A DNA stretch of 64,000 bases from Candidatus Thorarchaeota archaeon (GCA_016933575.1 JAFGAR010000101.1:62001-126000); one strand, 5' to 3'. Shown: positions 45,017 through 54,120, counted from the first letter of the stretch. Notes: generated from the letters alone by a model not told the origin. Numbers and translations are program-made.

Positions 45017-45880
45017 CTACCACACATCCTTCAGAGTTGGATTTTCGTTTCTATCAACCATTTGAATTGCATTTTCTGGACAGGTTGTTGCGCACAAGCT
45101 GCAACCAAAACAACGCATGGCATCAATAAATGGTGCGTTCATGAGTGTATTGAAGTGCAGTGCTCCAAACTGGCATCGGGATGAACACTCTTCACATCCC
45201 GTACATTTCTGTAGATCAACCTGTGCAATATATTCTCCCTTATAGAGAAAATTGAGGTCATACTCCATTCTGATCCTTGTCGCAGCACATTCAGGTCTCT
45301 CACAACTACAGAGGGCTGCGATGTATGGAATTGGTCCAAACCAGACAGTATTCACTCTACCCGAATGATTCATCTGCTCGATGAACTCCTGAGCCTCATC
45401 TACATGCAGTCTTTCAGCACCTTTTTCTGGAATGAATCTTGGAAGTTTAGGGACCATTTCAGATAATGCTCCAAAGGTCAGACAGCAAGGGTCTTGAATA
45501 CCACGGCTCATTAATCGGCAGGCACAATTAACCTTGAGAACTGGACTAGCAATCTCCAAGACCTTCTTCGCATCGTCTAAAGTCACAACCTGTCCTGGAT
45601 GCCCCTCTGCTCTGTGAGGATTTCGTTTTCCTTTCTCCTTGCCAAACCATGAATTCACATATGCCTTAAGGGCTCTCCCCACAATTGGTGTACTGAACTT
45701 GTATCCTGGCCCTTTCATTGATATGCCATAGATTTTTTGAAGGTAGATCTTTTCGAATTGTTTCCAAAGCTCGAAGATATACTCATGCGCATTCGTTTCT
45801 CTGGCTGTTTCCTCAAGATAGTTCTTTGAATTGAGATACCACCTCTTACCTGCACCGTGTTTGAAGCACCACTCACACAT
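45017..45880 (-). CDS. Ferredoxin-like Fe-S protein with Cys-rich N-terminal domain
   Basis: A 287-residue protein. The last 80 residues hold two regular clusters: CTGCEECSSRCQFGAL and CFGCSLCATTCPENAI. The first 200 residues are a less common domain with CEWC near the start, VNCACRLMSRGIQDPCC in the middle and CSCERPEC before the ferredoxin part, enough Cys for further clusters. ATG 45880 has AGGTGA upstream; GTG 45889 is also in frame. It is cotranscribed with the small ferredoxin. Its redox partner is unknown; the Mo oxidoreductase is 13 kb away. Confidence 0.82.
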   Translation of the reverse strand: MCEWCFKHGAGKRWYLNSKNYLEETARETNAHEYIFELWKQFEKIYLQKIYGISMKGPGYKFSTPIVGRALKAYVNSWFGKEKGKRNPHRAEGHPGQVVTLDDAKKVLEIASPVLKVNCACRLMSRGIQDPCCLTFGALSEMVPKLPRFIPEKGAERLHVDEAQEFIEQMNHSGRVNTVWFGPIPYIAALCSCERPECAATRIRMEYDLNFLYKGEYIAQVDLQKCTGCEECSSRCQFGALHFNTLMNAPFIDAMRCFGCSLCATTCPENAIQMVDRNENPTLKDVW

Positions 45881-46039
45881 CAAAGTCACCTGTGTATTTC
45901 ATTTCGAGCGCAATTCTCCAAGCCAAACCGACTATATTATGTTGTGTCTGATTAGATATTCTGCATCTGTTAGTTGCTTGCGAAATGTTCATTGCTTAGG
46001 AGTAATGGTTTTTGTATCATTATTGTTCATGAATGCATT

Positions 46040-46372
46040 ATGAATGATAAACTTCTGATAATCATTGCATCTGGCGATAGAGAAAAGGTATTGACAGCTC
46101 TAATGTATGCAAAGAACAATATCAGGTATGGATGGATTACTGAAGTTCAGGTGATATTCTTTGGTCCTTCTGAAAACTTACTAGTCAGTGATACCGATGT
46201 GACCACGTCAGCTGCTGAGCTAGCAAATCTAAGCCAGACCTTTGCCTGTCAATTGCTCTCAGACCGTGACAATATTACTGATAGAATTGAACGACTCGGT
46301 ATTGAGGTTGACTACGTTGGCACAATCATTGCTGATTTCTTGAGAGATGGATACATTCCTATGGTCTGGTAG
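46040..46372 (+). CDS. DsrE/DsrF-like family protein
   Basis: A 110-residue protein with the DsrE-like alpha/beta fold: KLLIIIASGDREKVLTALMYA (strand, loop, helix), then VQVIFFGPSENLLV and IERLGIEVDYVGTIIADFLRDG. DsrE relatives take part in sulfur relay, but the conserved relay Cys is not seen here (its one Cys lies in FACQLL). Role unknown. The frame opens at 45974, but the fold starts at ATG 46040. Confidence 0.72.
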   Translation: MNDKLLIIIASGDREKVLTALMYAKNNIRYGWITEVQVIFFGPSENLLVSDTDVTTSAAELANLSQTFACQLLSDRDNITDRIERLGIEVDYVGTIIADFLRDGYIPMVW

Positions 46373-46394
46373 ACATGGAATCAATAATCTTGAG

Positions 46395-47012
46395 TTATGA
46401 TAATTCACTTTTTTCATCCTTCTTAGCAAATATCCAATATTGCTTTTCTCCACCTAATGTCAGAATTCCTTCAAAGACTATAGAAAATCCAATTTCCTCA
46501 ACAAATTCAAGAGTTTTTCTTGGATCACTTGTACTCCATAGCATGGGTTCTCCAAAGAATTGACTCATCCCCTCTGATTCATATATCCCGGTATTGAGAA
46601 CAAGTATTCCATTAGTTTTCAGCATTTTATGAAAATTGTGAATAATGGTTCGATGGTTAGACCTTAGGATGTGCCATAAGGTGTACACACAAATTATACC
46701 ATCAAATGTATCATCCAGGAAGTCCATTGTGAGTAGATTCTTCTGGTAGAATCTGCCTTCAGGAACTTTTTGTTTTGCTAGTTCTATCATTCTTTTTGAA
46801 ATATCAACACCTGTTACGTTGAATCCTTTTTCCACTAAGAATTTCGATGTTGGTATTCCAACTCCACATCCTGCATCGAGGATTTGACCTGAGCTTGGAA
46901 GCAGTTCGATGAATTGTTCTAATTGGTTATTGAATTTCTCATTATCCCTGTAATTATGATACATCTCCCCCATTCTATCATAGCTCTCTTCAACTGTTTT
47001 GAATAGGTCCAT
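46395..47012 (-). CDS. Class I SAM-dependent methyltransferase
   Basis: A 205-residue methyltransferase with motif I ILDAGCGVGIPTSKFL, motif II VTGVDISKRMIELAKQK, motif IV FDGIICVYTLWHI and the later HKMLKTNGILVLNTG. It is a typical small Rossmann methyltransferase with no special domain. The start lies 24 bp after the stop of the disulfide reductase on the same strand, so they are probably cotranscribed. Confidence 0.9.
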   Translation of the reverse strand: MDLFKTVEESYDRMGEMYHNYRDNEKFNNQLEQFIELLPSSGQILDAGCGVGIPTSKFLVEKGFNVTGVDISKRMIELAKQKVPEGRFYQKNLLTMDFLDDTFDGIICVYTLWHILRSNHRTIIHNFHKMLKTNGILVLNTGIYESEGMSQFFGEPMLWSTSDPRKTLEFVEEIGFSIVFEGILTLGGEKQYWIFAKKDEKSELS

Positions 47013-47036
47013 GTTTCTCGCTTCTACCTCCTGTGT

Positions 47037-48455
47037 TTAATGATGGTGCTCATGTTCGTGACCAAGTGGTCTCAGTCTTCCAAAAGCACGTTGAACAACT
47101 TCAGGAAGAGCTGGATGGATATGCATGGCTTGGAACATTGGATAAATCGTTCCATCCGGTGTGTACATCAGATTGATTATCTCTTGGATAAGAATTGGAG
47201 AGTAGGGTCCAACAATGCCTGCACCAAGGATTCTCCTGCTCTCTGCATCTACAATCACTCTCACTAGACTTGCAGGATTTCCCATCGCAAATCCTTTCGC
47301 AGCAACTGAGTAGTCTACCTCTCCTATGTATAGCTGATGTCCTGACTCTTTGGCTTCCTCGAGTGTCATGCCAACTGCTGCAATTGGTGGATATGAGAAT
47401 ACAGCCCTTGGGACAGCATGGTAATCCATTGTGAGGAATTCTTCATCTTTTTCATTTTTGATGACTTTGGAAAGATTAAACCATACTATCTGCGACTCAT
47501 CATTTGCTACATGTCTGAATTGGTACCGGCCAATAGCATCTCCGAATGCAAAGATGCCTTTCTTACTGGTCATGAAGTAGTCATCAACGATTATCCAGTC
47601 TTTTTCATCAGTCTTGACTCCAGTCTTTTCAGGTTTAAAGAGATCCGCATTGGAACGCCTACCAACTGCTAAGAGCAGGGTCTCTCCACGAAATTCTTTC
47701 ACTTCACCAGAACTACGATCTTTGACAAAAACAACCTTCTGGTCTTTCTCTTCTTTGACCTCAATGACTTCATGATTTGTGAATACGTTCATTCTCTTTG
47801 AGAGTTCTTTCCGAAGTATTTCGGAGATATCCTTGTCTTCATTTTTCAGTAAGTAAGGATTTCTTCCAATGATTGTGACATCCACGCCAATAGCTGAGAA
47901 GAAGTGCCCAAATTCCGCTGCAATATATCCTCCTCCTATGATAATCATTGATTTTGGTTTCTCCTTCAAATGAAGTGCATCATCATCAAGGAGATACGAA
48001 ACATTATCCAGTCCTTTTATGTCGGGTATGACTGGACGTGAACCTGCTGCAATCACAATATGTGGAGCTGTGATTTTTTCACCATTGATCTCCATTATAT
48101 AATCATCAACAAAGTAACCTGTCCCTTTGTACCAATCTATTCCTTCAGCAGCATCAACTGAATCTCCTTGCTCTTTGCTAGAATCATCGACTTCTTTTCT
48201 CATTCGATTCATTATCCAAGGAAAATCAATGTCCTCAATCTTTATTTTCACTCCCAAGGATTCGAGGTGTTTAGCTTGGGTAATGATATCTGCAACATAG
48301 GTGAGGATCTTAGTGGGAATACAACCACGGTTTAAACAGGTACCTCCCATTGGTCCATGTTCGACAACAGCAACTTTCAGACCTTGATCATAGGCTGCTG
48401 AAGCTATATTCATACCTGCTCCAGAACCTAGGACTACCAAATCGTACTTCTTCAT
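47037..48455 (-). CDS. Dihydrolipoyl dehydrogenase-like flavin disulfide reductase
   Basis: A 472-residue class I pyridine-nucleotide disulfide oxidoreductase. GSGAGMNIA near residue 10 binds FAD; GGTCLNRGCIPTK (about 38-50) holds the redox-active disulfide; IIGGGYIAAEFG is the NAD(P) fold; IFAFGDAIG is the second FAD contact; and IHPALPEVV near the C-terminus holds the catalytic His-Glu pair. The sequence sits between dihydrolipoyl dehydrogenase and mycothione-reductase-like groups, and no 2-oxoacid dehydrogenase genes are nearby, so the substrate is open. The natural C-terminus is His-rich (HEHEHHH). A TATA-like run at 48472-48484 suggests a leaderless start. Confidence 0.93.
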   Translation of the reverse strand: MKKYDLVVLGSGAGMNIASAAYDQGLKVAVVEHGPMGGTCLNRGCIPTKILTYVADIITQAKHLESLGVKIKIEDIDFPWIMNRMRKEVDDSSKEQGDSVDAAEGIDWYKGTGYFVDDYIMEINGEKITAPHIVIAAGSRPVIPDIKGLDNVSYLLDDDALHLKEKPKSMIIIGGGYIAAEFGHFFSAIGVDVTIIGRNPYLLKNEDKDISEILRKELSKRMNVFTNHEVIEVKEEKDQKVVFVKDRSSGEVKEFRGETLLLAVGRRSNADLFKPEKTGVKTDEKDWIIVDDYFMTSKKGIFAFGDAIGRYQFRHVANDESQIVWFNLSKVIKNEKDEEFLTMDYHAVPRAVFSYPPIAAVGMTLEEAKESGHQLYIGEVDYSVAAKGFAMGNPASLVRVIVDAESRRILGAGIVGPYSPILIQEIINLMYTPDGTIYPMFQAMHIHPALPEVVQRAFGRLRPLGHEHEHHH

Positions 48456-48560
48456 AATATTAACAATTGTGAATATATTAATAAGTATGTGGGTGTGGTA
48501 TGCCTACTATTTTTGTCAGACCACACAGCAAACGGATATTATACAGTTGGTGTGTCCTGA

Positions 48561-48740
48561 TACTATTACATCTCTGGTTTTGCAGAGCGTATAGACCACT
48601 ATCCGCAAGGGCTTCTTGGAACCACTAATAATTGCACTCAAGTAAATCTGCTACCAGAAGAGATTAACCAAATTGTTTTGGTGAGCTCAGCGATCATCGT
48701 AATTACTATGATAGCTGTGGTAACTCGAGTTAAACGATGA
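48561..48740 (+). pseudogene. Remnant 3' end of a third NosD-like surface protein
   Basis: A 59-codon open stretch without a start codon. It begins just after an in-frame TGA and ends in TGA. It reads YYYISGFAERIDHYPQ, then a Thr/Asn-rich stretch, then a TM helix (IVLVSSAIIVITMIAVV) and the basic end TRVKR. This is the exact domain order of the C-terminal ends of the two intact NosD-like proteins (YSIAGAAESFDRHPY or YSIPGTAGSVDNHP, stalk, TM helix, basic tail). Upstream codons in any frame do not continue the beta helix. So it appears to be what is left of a deleted gene. The rest of the gap 48456-48764 holds only the promoter of the disulfide reductase gene. Confidence 0.6.
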
Positions 48741-48764
48741 TTATGAAACATGGGAAATTAAGAA

Positions 48765-49976
48765 TTACATTAACTCCCAGGATGTAGCCATACTTACTCC
48801 ACCGCCACCACATAGTGTTGCCATTCCTGACCTGAGACCTCTCTTCTTTAATGCGTGTAAGAGTGTGATCACGATTCTTGCACCTGTACAGCCTACAGGA
48901 TGACCCAGGCCGATACCTGAACCATTGGCATTCACAATATCCCTATCAAATCCCAGAGGTTTTAGTCCCTTCTCAACAGCCAAAAACTGACTCGCAAATG
49001 CCTCATTGAGTTCAATTAGATCCCAGTCTGAGAATCCCTCACCCGTTCTGTCTATGAGATTTTTTACAGCTGGGACTGGTGACTCTCCCATCAGGTGTGG
49101 TTCACTGCAACCCATACCATACCCACGTAATTTGGCAATAGGTTTCAGTCCGAGTGTATCCGCTTGCTCCAGCGACATTATGACCATCGCGGCTGCACCA
49201 TCATTAATTCCGCTAGAGTTGCCAGCAGTCACAGTTCCATCCTTTTTGAACGCAGGTTTTAGTTTAGCTAGATCATCCATCGTCAATCCAGGTCTGAAAT
49301 GTTCATCAGCTTCTACGATTGTTGAGCCTTTTCTTCCTGAGATTTCTATTGGCACAATCTCCTCTTTAAAATCACCTTCTTTCGTTGCTCTTTCAGCATT
49401 ATTGTGCGATTTGAGTGCGACAATGTCTTGGTCTTCTCGGGTGAAACCGTGTTTATCATTCAAAAACTCTGCAGTCTCACCCATAATGTATGGTTTTCCG
49501 GTCTCAGGATGAGGATAGAAGTGGCTTCCAGCATGAAGACCAGTTGTTAATGCATCCAGAAATACTCCATCGAAGAGTCTAAGTCCCCATCTCGCGTTCT
49601 CCACACAGTATGGGACATTAGACATTGACTCAACACCACCTGCTAGAACAACATCAGTAAAACCCGTCTGTATTTGGAGTGCTCCACTTACAATTGCCTC
49701 CATTGCTGATGTGCATACACGGTTTATGGTGACTGCTGGAACCGTATATGGAATTCCAGCCAGGAGTGCAGAAACCCGCCCAATATTCAGAGCTTTGACA
49801 GGCTCAAGGCAATTCCCAATCCTTACATCCCCGATGATGTCAGGTTCTATTCCTGCTCTTTCTATAGCAGCTCGAATCACTTTGGCTGCCAGTTCTGGAG
49901 CCTGAATATCTTTCAATGAACCTCCGAATGTTCCGATTGGGCTTCGACATGCGGATACAACAACAATATCTTTCAT
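48765..49976 (-). CDS. Acetyl-CoA C-acetyltransferase (thiolase)
   Basis: A 403-residue thiolase, slightly longer than the roughly 392-residue norm. The nucleophilic Cys88 is in NRVCTSAMEA. GGVESMSNVPY follows, NEAFASQ carries the second motif, and GHPVGCTGAR (His359) and LCGGGGVSMA (Cys389) complete the active site. It joins two acetyl-CoA or splits 3-ketoacyl-CoA. The sequence is of the bacterial biosynthetic type, not the archaeal thiolase/HMG-CoA synthase operon type: no DUF35 or HMG-CoA synthase gene is adjacent. Confidence 0.95.
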   Translation of the reverse strand: MKDIVVVSACRSPIGTFGGSLKDIQAPELAAKVIRAAIERAGIEPDIIGDVRIGNCLEPVKALNIGRVSALLAGIPYTVPAVTINRVCTSAMEAIVSGALQIQTGFTDVVLAGGVESMSNVPYCVENARWGLRLFDGVFLDALTTGLHAGSHFYPHPETGKPYIMGETAEFLNDKHGFTREDQDIVALKSHNNAERATKEGDFKEEIVPIEISGRKGSTIVEADEHFRPGLTMDDLAKLKPAFKKDGTVTAGNSSGINDGAAAMVIMSLEQADTLGLKPIAKLRGYGMGCSEPHLMGESPVPAVKNLIDRTGEGFSDWDLIELNEAFASQFLAVEKGLKPLGFDRDIVNANGSGIGLGHPVGCTGARIVITLLHALKKRGLRSGMATLCGGGGVSMATSWELM

Positions 49977-50160
49977 ATTTCAATCCTAAGATAAAGTACC
50001 TTATATCGTGCTTGGTTCTGGGAGTCTTCAAGTCCAGTATTTTCTATGTGTGCCTTCGACTACAAGCCAATTTAAGATAGGTAATGATGTTAGTTCTTCC
50101 TCTGGTCAGGCTTTGATGTGAAGATATCAATGGAAGGAGATAGGAATTAAAACGGGAAAG

Positions 50161-50284
50161 TAGTGGTTGGTTTGACTCCGAATTATTGAACTATTATGGG
50201 ACCCACAGCCCATGGAGGAGAGTAGTCACCTGACCTGGGGCAGATCACCTCTTTCGGGTCTGCCCCATCTACCACTCAGTTTTG
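50161..50284 (+). ncRNA. Possible structured RNA upstream of thrS
   Basis: In the 370-bp gap before thrS, several helices nest. AGTGGT (50162-50167) pairs with ACCACT (50271-50276). ATGGG (50196-50200) pairs with CCCAT (50209-50213). TGGGGCAGA (50236-50244) pairs with TCTGCCCCA (50259-50267) around a 14-nt loop. A T-rich stretch follows at 50280-50283. A TATA-like aattaaaac at 50146-50154 lies upstream, while a separate candidate thrS promoter (attaatcaaa, 50321-50330) lies downstream. This could be a free small RNA of about 110 nt or a 5' leader element. It does not fold as a tRNA or 5S rRNA. No class is recognised. Confidence 0.3.
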
Positions 50285-50346
50285 TAGCCTTGCATCAAGC
50301 TTAAGTGGTAAACAGGTTTCATTAATCAAATACTGAGGTCGAAACA

Positions 50347-52239
50347 ATGAGGATGCTTCAGATACATAGCGATGGCTTTAGCTACGAGGCAAAACGAAAA
50401 GCATTGAAAACTGCAGAAGATCTTGAAGAGAAAGTCTACAAGACTGATGACTCTTGTCTTGTCAACTTCATTGCAGCTGAGACTATTGATGAAACAAATC
50501 TCAAAGGTGCTGCTGAAAAGACTGCAGATATGATAGCGTCAGCGGCTGAAGAGGTCAAAGAAACTAATATTGTAGTATATCCTTGGGTCCATCTATCTGA
50601 AACGCCCTCGAAACCGAGTAGTGCAATGAAACTACTGAAGGATGTAACTTCGAATCTCAGAAATCGTGGGTTGAATGTCGTGCAGGTTCCCTTTGGCTGG
50701 TACAAGGCATTTGAGATTCATTGTAAGGGCCACCCACTGGCTGAACGTTCAAAAGTTCTTGATATCTCGAAAGAGATTGCAAAGGCTGCACATGTCGATG
50801 TCACCGAAGGAGAAGATCTCACTGCTCTCCAAGCAGAGGAGAAGTCAACCTCAAGATTCTACATCATGGAACCCAACGGGAACATGACTGATGTCAAGGA
50901 GTTCAACTATAAGAAATACAAAGAGCTCGAGATTTATGTAAACTATGAGACTGCAAAAGATCGTACTGTGCATGAACCACCTCCGCACATTGAGATTATG
51001 AAGAATTTAGAATTGGTTGATTATGAACCAGGGTCAGATGCAGGCAATTTTCGATGGCCACCAAGAGGTCTCACTCTAAAGAAAGCGGTCGAGGAGCGTG
51101 TCACTTCAGAAATGGTAGATTATGGAGCTCATGTCGTTCAGACTCCACTTATCTATGATTATGCACATCCATCTCTGAAATCATATCTTCAGAGATTCCC
51201 ATCAAGACAATATGTTGTGCGTTCTGGAGACCGTGACTACTTTGCCCGTTTCTCCGCCTGTTTTGGTCAATTTCTCTTAATATCACAGGCACAGATTTCT
51301 TACAAACAACTACCACTGAAGCTTTTTGAAATAGCCCCCTCATATAGACGAGAACAAAGTGGCGAATTGGCAGGTATGCGACGTCCACGAGCATTCACAA
51401 TGCCTGATATCCACGAAATAGTTGCTGACACTGAAATGGCAAAGGATGCAGTGAACAATCAACTAGTCTTTGTGACCAAATTGATGAACGAGCTCGAACT
51501 AAGCTATGAAGTGTCTTTCAGAATTCTACAGTCTTTCTTTGATGAAAACAAAGAATTTGTTGAAGGTGTCATTACCAAAGTAGGAAAACCTGTGATGTTG
51601 GAACTCTTCGATGAGAGATATGCCTATTTCATCTTTAAGGGTGAATGGAATGTTGTCGATGAGCAAAAGAAAGCTGCATGTTTAGCCACTATTCAAATCG
51701 ATGTAGAGAATGGTGAGCGTTTCAATATAAAATATGTAGATCAAGATGGTAAAGAACAATATCCACTAATCCTTCATACCTCGCCCTCTGGCTCGATTGA
51801 AAGAATTCTCTATGGCGTATTAGAACAAGCTTCAAAGGATATGAAAGTGGGCAAAGTTCCTCACCTTCCTCTCTGGATGACGCCTGTACAAGTACGGTTG
51901 GTCCCTGTTAATGAGAATTTCATCGATTATTGTACTTCAATATGTGAAACGCTCGATAAAGCAGGAGTGCGATATGAGATTGATGACCGCCAACTGACTC
52001 TTGGCAAGAAGATACGTTCTGCAGAAAAGCTTTGGATACCCTATATCGCAGTAATCGGTGATAAGGAGAAAGAGAGTGGAGAGTTAGCTGTAAGACGACG
52101 TGAGAATAAAGATCAGGTTCTGATGAAGATTGAAGAATTGATATCTGAAATCGATGCAAAGACCAATTTTGCACCAAAGCAGAGATTACTACTTCCAAAT
52201 ATGATATCCCGGCAACCAATATTCTCTCGTGAAGTCTAA
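50347..52239 (+). CDS. thrS: Threonyl-tRNA synthetase, archaeal type
   Basis: A 630-residue class II synthetase that charges tRNA-Thr. The N-terminal 140 residues are the archaeal D-aminoacyl-tRNA-deacylase-like editing domain (MRMLQIHSDGFSYEAKRKAL, VVYPWVHLSETPSKPSSA, VPFGWYKAFEIHCKGHPLAE), which removes mischarged Ser. The catalytic domain has the zinc/active-site Cys in ARFSACFGQF, and motif 2 in EIAPSYRREQSGELAG with RPRAFTMPDIHEI. Motif 3 lies near LILHTSPSGSIERILYG. The C-terminal anticodon-binding domain begins around LPLWMTPVQVRLVPV. Length and order match euryarchaeal ThrRS. Confidence 0.96.
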   Translation: MRMLQIHSDGFSYEAKRKALKTAEDLEEKVYKTDDSCLVNFIAAETIDETNLKGAAEKTADMIASAAEEVKETNIVVYPWVHLSETPSKPSSAMKLLKDVTSNLRNRGLNVVQVPFGWYKAFEIHCKGHPLAERSKVLDISKEIAKAAHVDVTEGEDLTALQAEEKSTSRFYIMEPNGNMTDVKEFNYKKYKELEIYVNYETAKDRTVHEPPPHIEIMKNLELVDYEPGSDAGNFRWPPRGLTLKKAVEERVTSEMVDYGAHVVQTPLIYDYAHPSLKSYLQRFPSRQYVVRSGDRDYFARFSACFGQFLLISQAQISYKQLPLKLFEIAPSYRREQSGELAGMRRPRAFTMPDIHEIVADTEMAKDAVNNQLVFVTKLMNELELSYEVSFRILQSFFDENKEFVEGVITKVGKPVMLELFDERYAYFIFKGEWNVVDEQKKAACLATIQIDVENGERFNIKYVDQDGKEQYPLILHTSPSGSIERILYGVLEQASKDMKVGKVPHLPLWMTPVQVRLVPVNENFIDYCTSICETLDKAGVRYEIDDRQLTLGKKIRSAEKLWIPYIAVIGDKEKESGELAVRRRENKDQVLMKIEELISEIDAKTNFAPKQRLLLPNMISRQPIFSREV

Positions 52240-52251
52240 TGACTTCCTCTA

Positions 52252-52292
52252 ATTTCCTCTAATTACAAAATTCAGCGGCAATTGGAGGAAAT
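52252..52292 (+). terminator. Stem-loop after thrS
   Basis: ATTTCCTC (52252-52259) pairs with GAGGAAAT (52285-52292) around a 25-nt loop. The left arm lies in a short direct duplication of cctctaattt. It is modest as a terminator. Confidence 0.35.
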
Positions 52293-52385
52293 CCTATATT
52301 TTTCTTAGATAATGACTCTATTCGATACTGTTTTTACTAGCCATGCACTTAGTCTAAGTTGTCTTGACTTGAAGGAGAGAGTGAG

Positions 52386-53528
52386 ATGAAGATAGGCATC
52401 ATAGGTAGTGGTCAAATGGGTCGCGGGGCAGCCTTTGACCTTGCTAAACAGGATTCGGTTGATGAAATTCTACTTGCAGATATAGACCTACAAAATGCTG
52501 AGGCACTAGCTAAAGAAGTTGGTCCAAAGGCTAAGGCTGAGAAGGTTGATGCAAAGAATCGAAGTCAACTTGTTAAATTCTTTAACAAGGTAGACTCGGT
52601 CATAAGCGCAGTCAGTTATACTGTCAATGTACTTCATACCGAAGTTGCGATAGAGACTCAGACACACCTATGTGATCTTGGCGGCGGATGGGTCATAGTA
52701 GAAAAGCAACTTGAAATGAATGAAGCAGCAAAAACTGCTAATGTCACAATAGTTCCTGATTGTGGATTGGCTCCTGGAATGGTTAGTGTTCTAGCTCGTC
52801 ATGGGATAGAATATCTAGATAAAGTAGATAGTGTCAAGATTCGTGTTGGCGGACTTCAACAAGAGCCTAGACCTCCATTAAATTACTCTCTGATCTTCTC
52901 AGTTGAAGGCCTTATCAACGAGTATGTTGAGCCATGCATTGCCCTGCGTAATGGTAAGATAGTAAAAGAAGAACCGTTGATCGGTTTCGAAGAAATAACA
53001 TTTCCTGAACCCTATGGAAAGCTTGAGGCATTCAACACAAGTGGTGGAACATCAACCCTTCCTCAAACCTATCTCGGTAAAGTTGACGAGCTTGACTATA
53101 AGACAATCCGCTATCCTGGTCATGGACATAAGATGTGGACTCTCCTAAAACTCGGTCTTATGGATAGTAAATCAATTGAAGTAGATGGCTCAAAAATTGC
53201 GCCAAGACGTGTTCTTGAAACCCTTCTGGAAAAGAATTTGCCTCCCTCAGGAAAAGATGTGACACTGATTCGAGTAATGGTTGAGGGATGGAAAGGAACA
53301 GAATCTAGAATTGTTGAATATGAAGTGATTGATCTGTTTGATGAAAAGACCGGATTGACATCGATGATGAGAACAACTTCGTTCCCTGCGGCTGTCACTG
53401 CAATAATGATGGCTGACGGTCGTATTGAAAATCGAGGTGTATTGACTCCAGAACGTTGTATTCCACCAGGACCCTTCATCGAGGAGTTACGAGAACGTGG
53501 AATAGATATTAAACAAAGAATTGTATAG
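52386..53528 (+). CDS. Saccharopine dehydrogenase-family NAD(P) oxidoreductase
   Basis: A 380-residue enzyme. A Rossmann N-terminus (IGIIGSGQMGRGAAFDL) leads to ADIDLQNAEALAKEVG, DSVISAVSYTVNVLHTEVAI and CDLGGGW. Then comes the family's PDCGLAPGMVSVLARHG, where the dimerisation/substrate domain starts. The later TIRYPGHGHKMWTLLKLGL and TTSFPAAVTAIMMADG are standard for archaeal saccharopine-dehydrogenase-like proteins, including lysine 6-dehydrogenases. The exact amino-acid substrate is not determined. GGAG before the ATG is a good ribosome site. Confidence 0.9.
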   Translation: MKIGIIGSGQMGRGAAFDLAKQDSVDEILLADIDLQNAEALAKEVGPKAKAEKVDAKNRSQLVKFFNKVDSVISAVSYTVNVLHTEVAIETQTHLCDLGGGWVIVEKQLEMNEAAKTANVTIVPDCGLAPGMVSVLARHGIEYLDKVDSVKIRVGGLQQEPRPPLNYSLIFSVEGLINEYVEPCIALRNGKIVKEEPLIGFEEITFPEPYGKLEAFNTSGGTSTLPQTYLGKVDELDYKTIRYPGHGHKMWTLLKLGLMDSKSIEVDGSKIAPRRVLETLLEKNLPPSGKDVTLIRVMVEGWKGTESRIVEYEVIDLFDEKTGLTSMMRTTSFPAAVTAIMMADGRIENRGVLTPERCIPPGPFIEELRERGIDIKQRIV

Positions 53529-53758
53529 AACTTGTCCAATTATTCTCTAGCTTCGTAAGTCAATCAAAGAGAAATCACGAATAGTGGGTCTCCATTGAAG
53601 TATAACTATGAAATCATTATTACAAAAATCACAATTAAACCATTTTAAACAACTAGAGACACATTTTAATCTTGCAAGAAGAGTTTATGAGTCTCTGCGA
53701 TTTTAGATTGCTAACAAATCTTAACATTATCATGAAAGAATCGCTAAGAAGTATGATT

Positions 53759-53794
53759 TGTACATAACTATGTGTACATAATAATGTATATATA
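53759..53794 (+). promoter_or_regulatory. Repeated TGTACA sites next to a TATA box
   Basis: TGTACA occurs at 53759-53764 and 53773-53778 (each self-complementary, 8 bp between), followed at once by a TATA run, atgtatatata, at 53784-53794, about 31-41 bp before the start of the winged-helix gene. The position suggests an autoregulatory operator. The remainder of the gap 53529-53824 is AT-rich with no gene visible. Confidence 0.45.
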
Positions 53795-53824
53795 CTTCTG
53801 AGACCTAATCATATTCGATTCAAT

Positions 53825-54109
53825 ATGCTTCTTCCACTATCATCACCACGAGTCGATATTGGCCAAGCAATGGCAGCTGTTCTGCAAGTATTGAAAGATT
53901 GTCCGAATATGACAATTGCAGGGCTTGCAAAAGCCACAGGTATCGATCGTAGAACTGTGGGTAAAGCAATTGATCTCATTCTAAAAGTGCAAGAGAGTCT
54001 TTCTTCTCAGAAGATGGAAAAAGAACGAGTTGGAAAAACTTGGATAATCTCTATTGCAAAGAGGACTTCTGAATTTATTGGTACTGCGAAAGGGAAAGTT
54101 CGTAGGTGA
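53825..54109 (+). CDS. Small winged-helix DNA-binding protein
   Basis: A 94-residue protein. QAMAAVLQVLKDCPNMTIAGLAKATGIDRRTVGKAIDLILKVQES is a clear helix-turn-helix with the recognition helix RRTVGKAIDLI. The next part (KERVGKTWIISI) forms the wing, and the tail is basic. It should bind DNA as a dimer. TGTACA repeats before its TATA box may be its own target. The stop overlaps the possible GTG of the next gene, so the two are translationally linked. Confidence 0.8.
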   Translation: MLLPLSSPRVDIGQAMAAVLQVLKDCPNMTIAGLAKATGIDRRTVGKAIDLILKVQESLSSQKMEKERVGKTWIISIAKRTSEFIGTAKGKVRR

Positions 54110-54120
54110 GGGGAGTTCAG

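Noticed and set aside
47037..47060. His-rich C-terminus of the disulfide reductase resembling an affinity tag
   Set aside because: It is encoded in natural sequence as HEHEHHH with mixed Glu and no vector-like sequence around it; it is most likely natural.
49006..49512. 168-codon plus-strand frame inside the thiolase gene
   Set aside because: It is an antisense shadow of a thiolase with all catalytic motifs.
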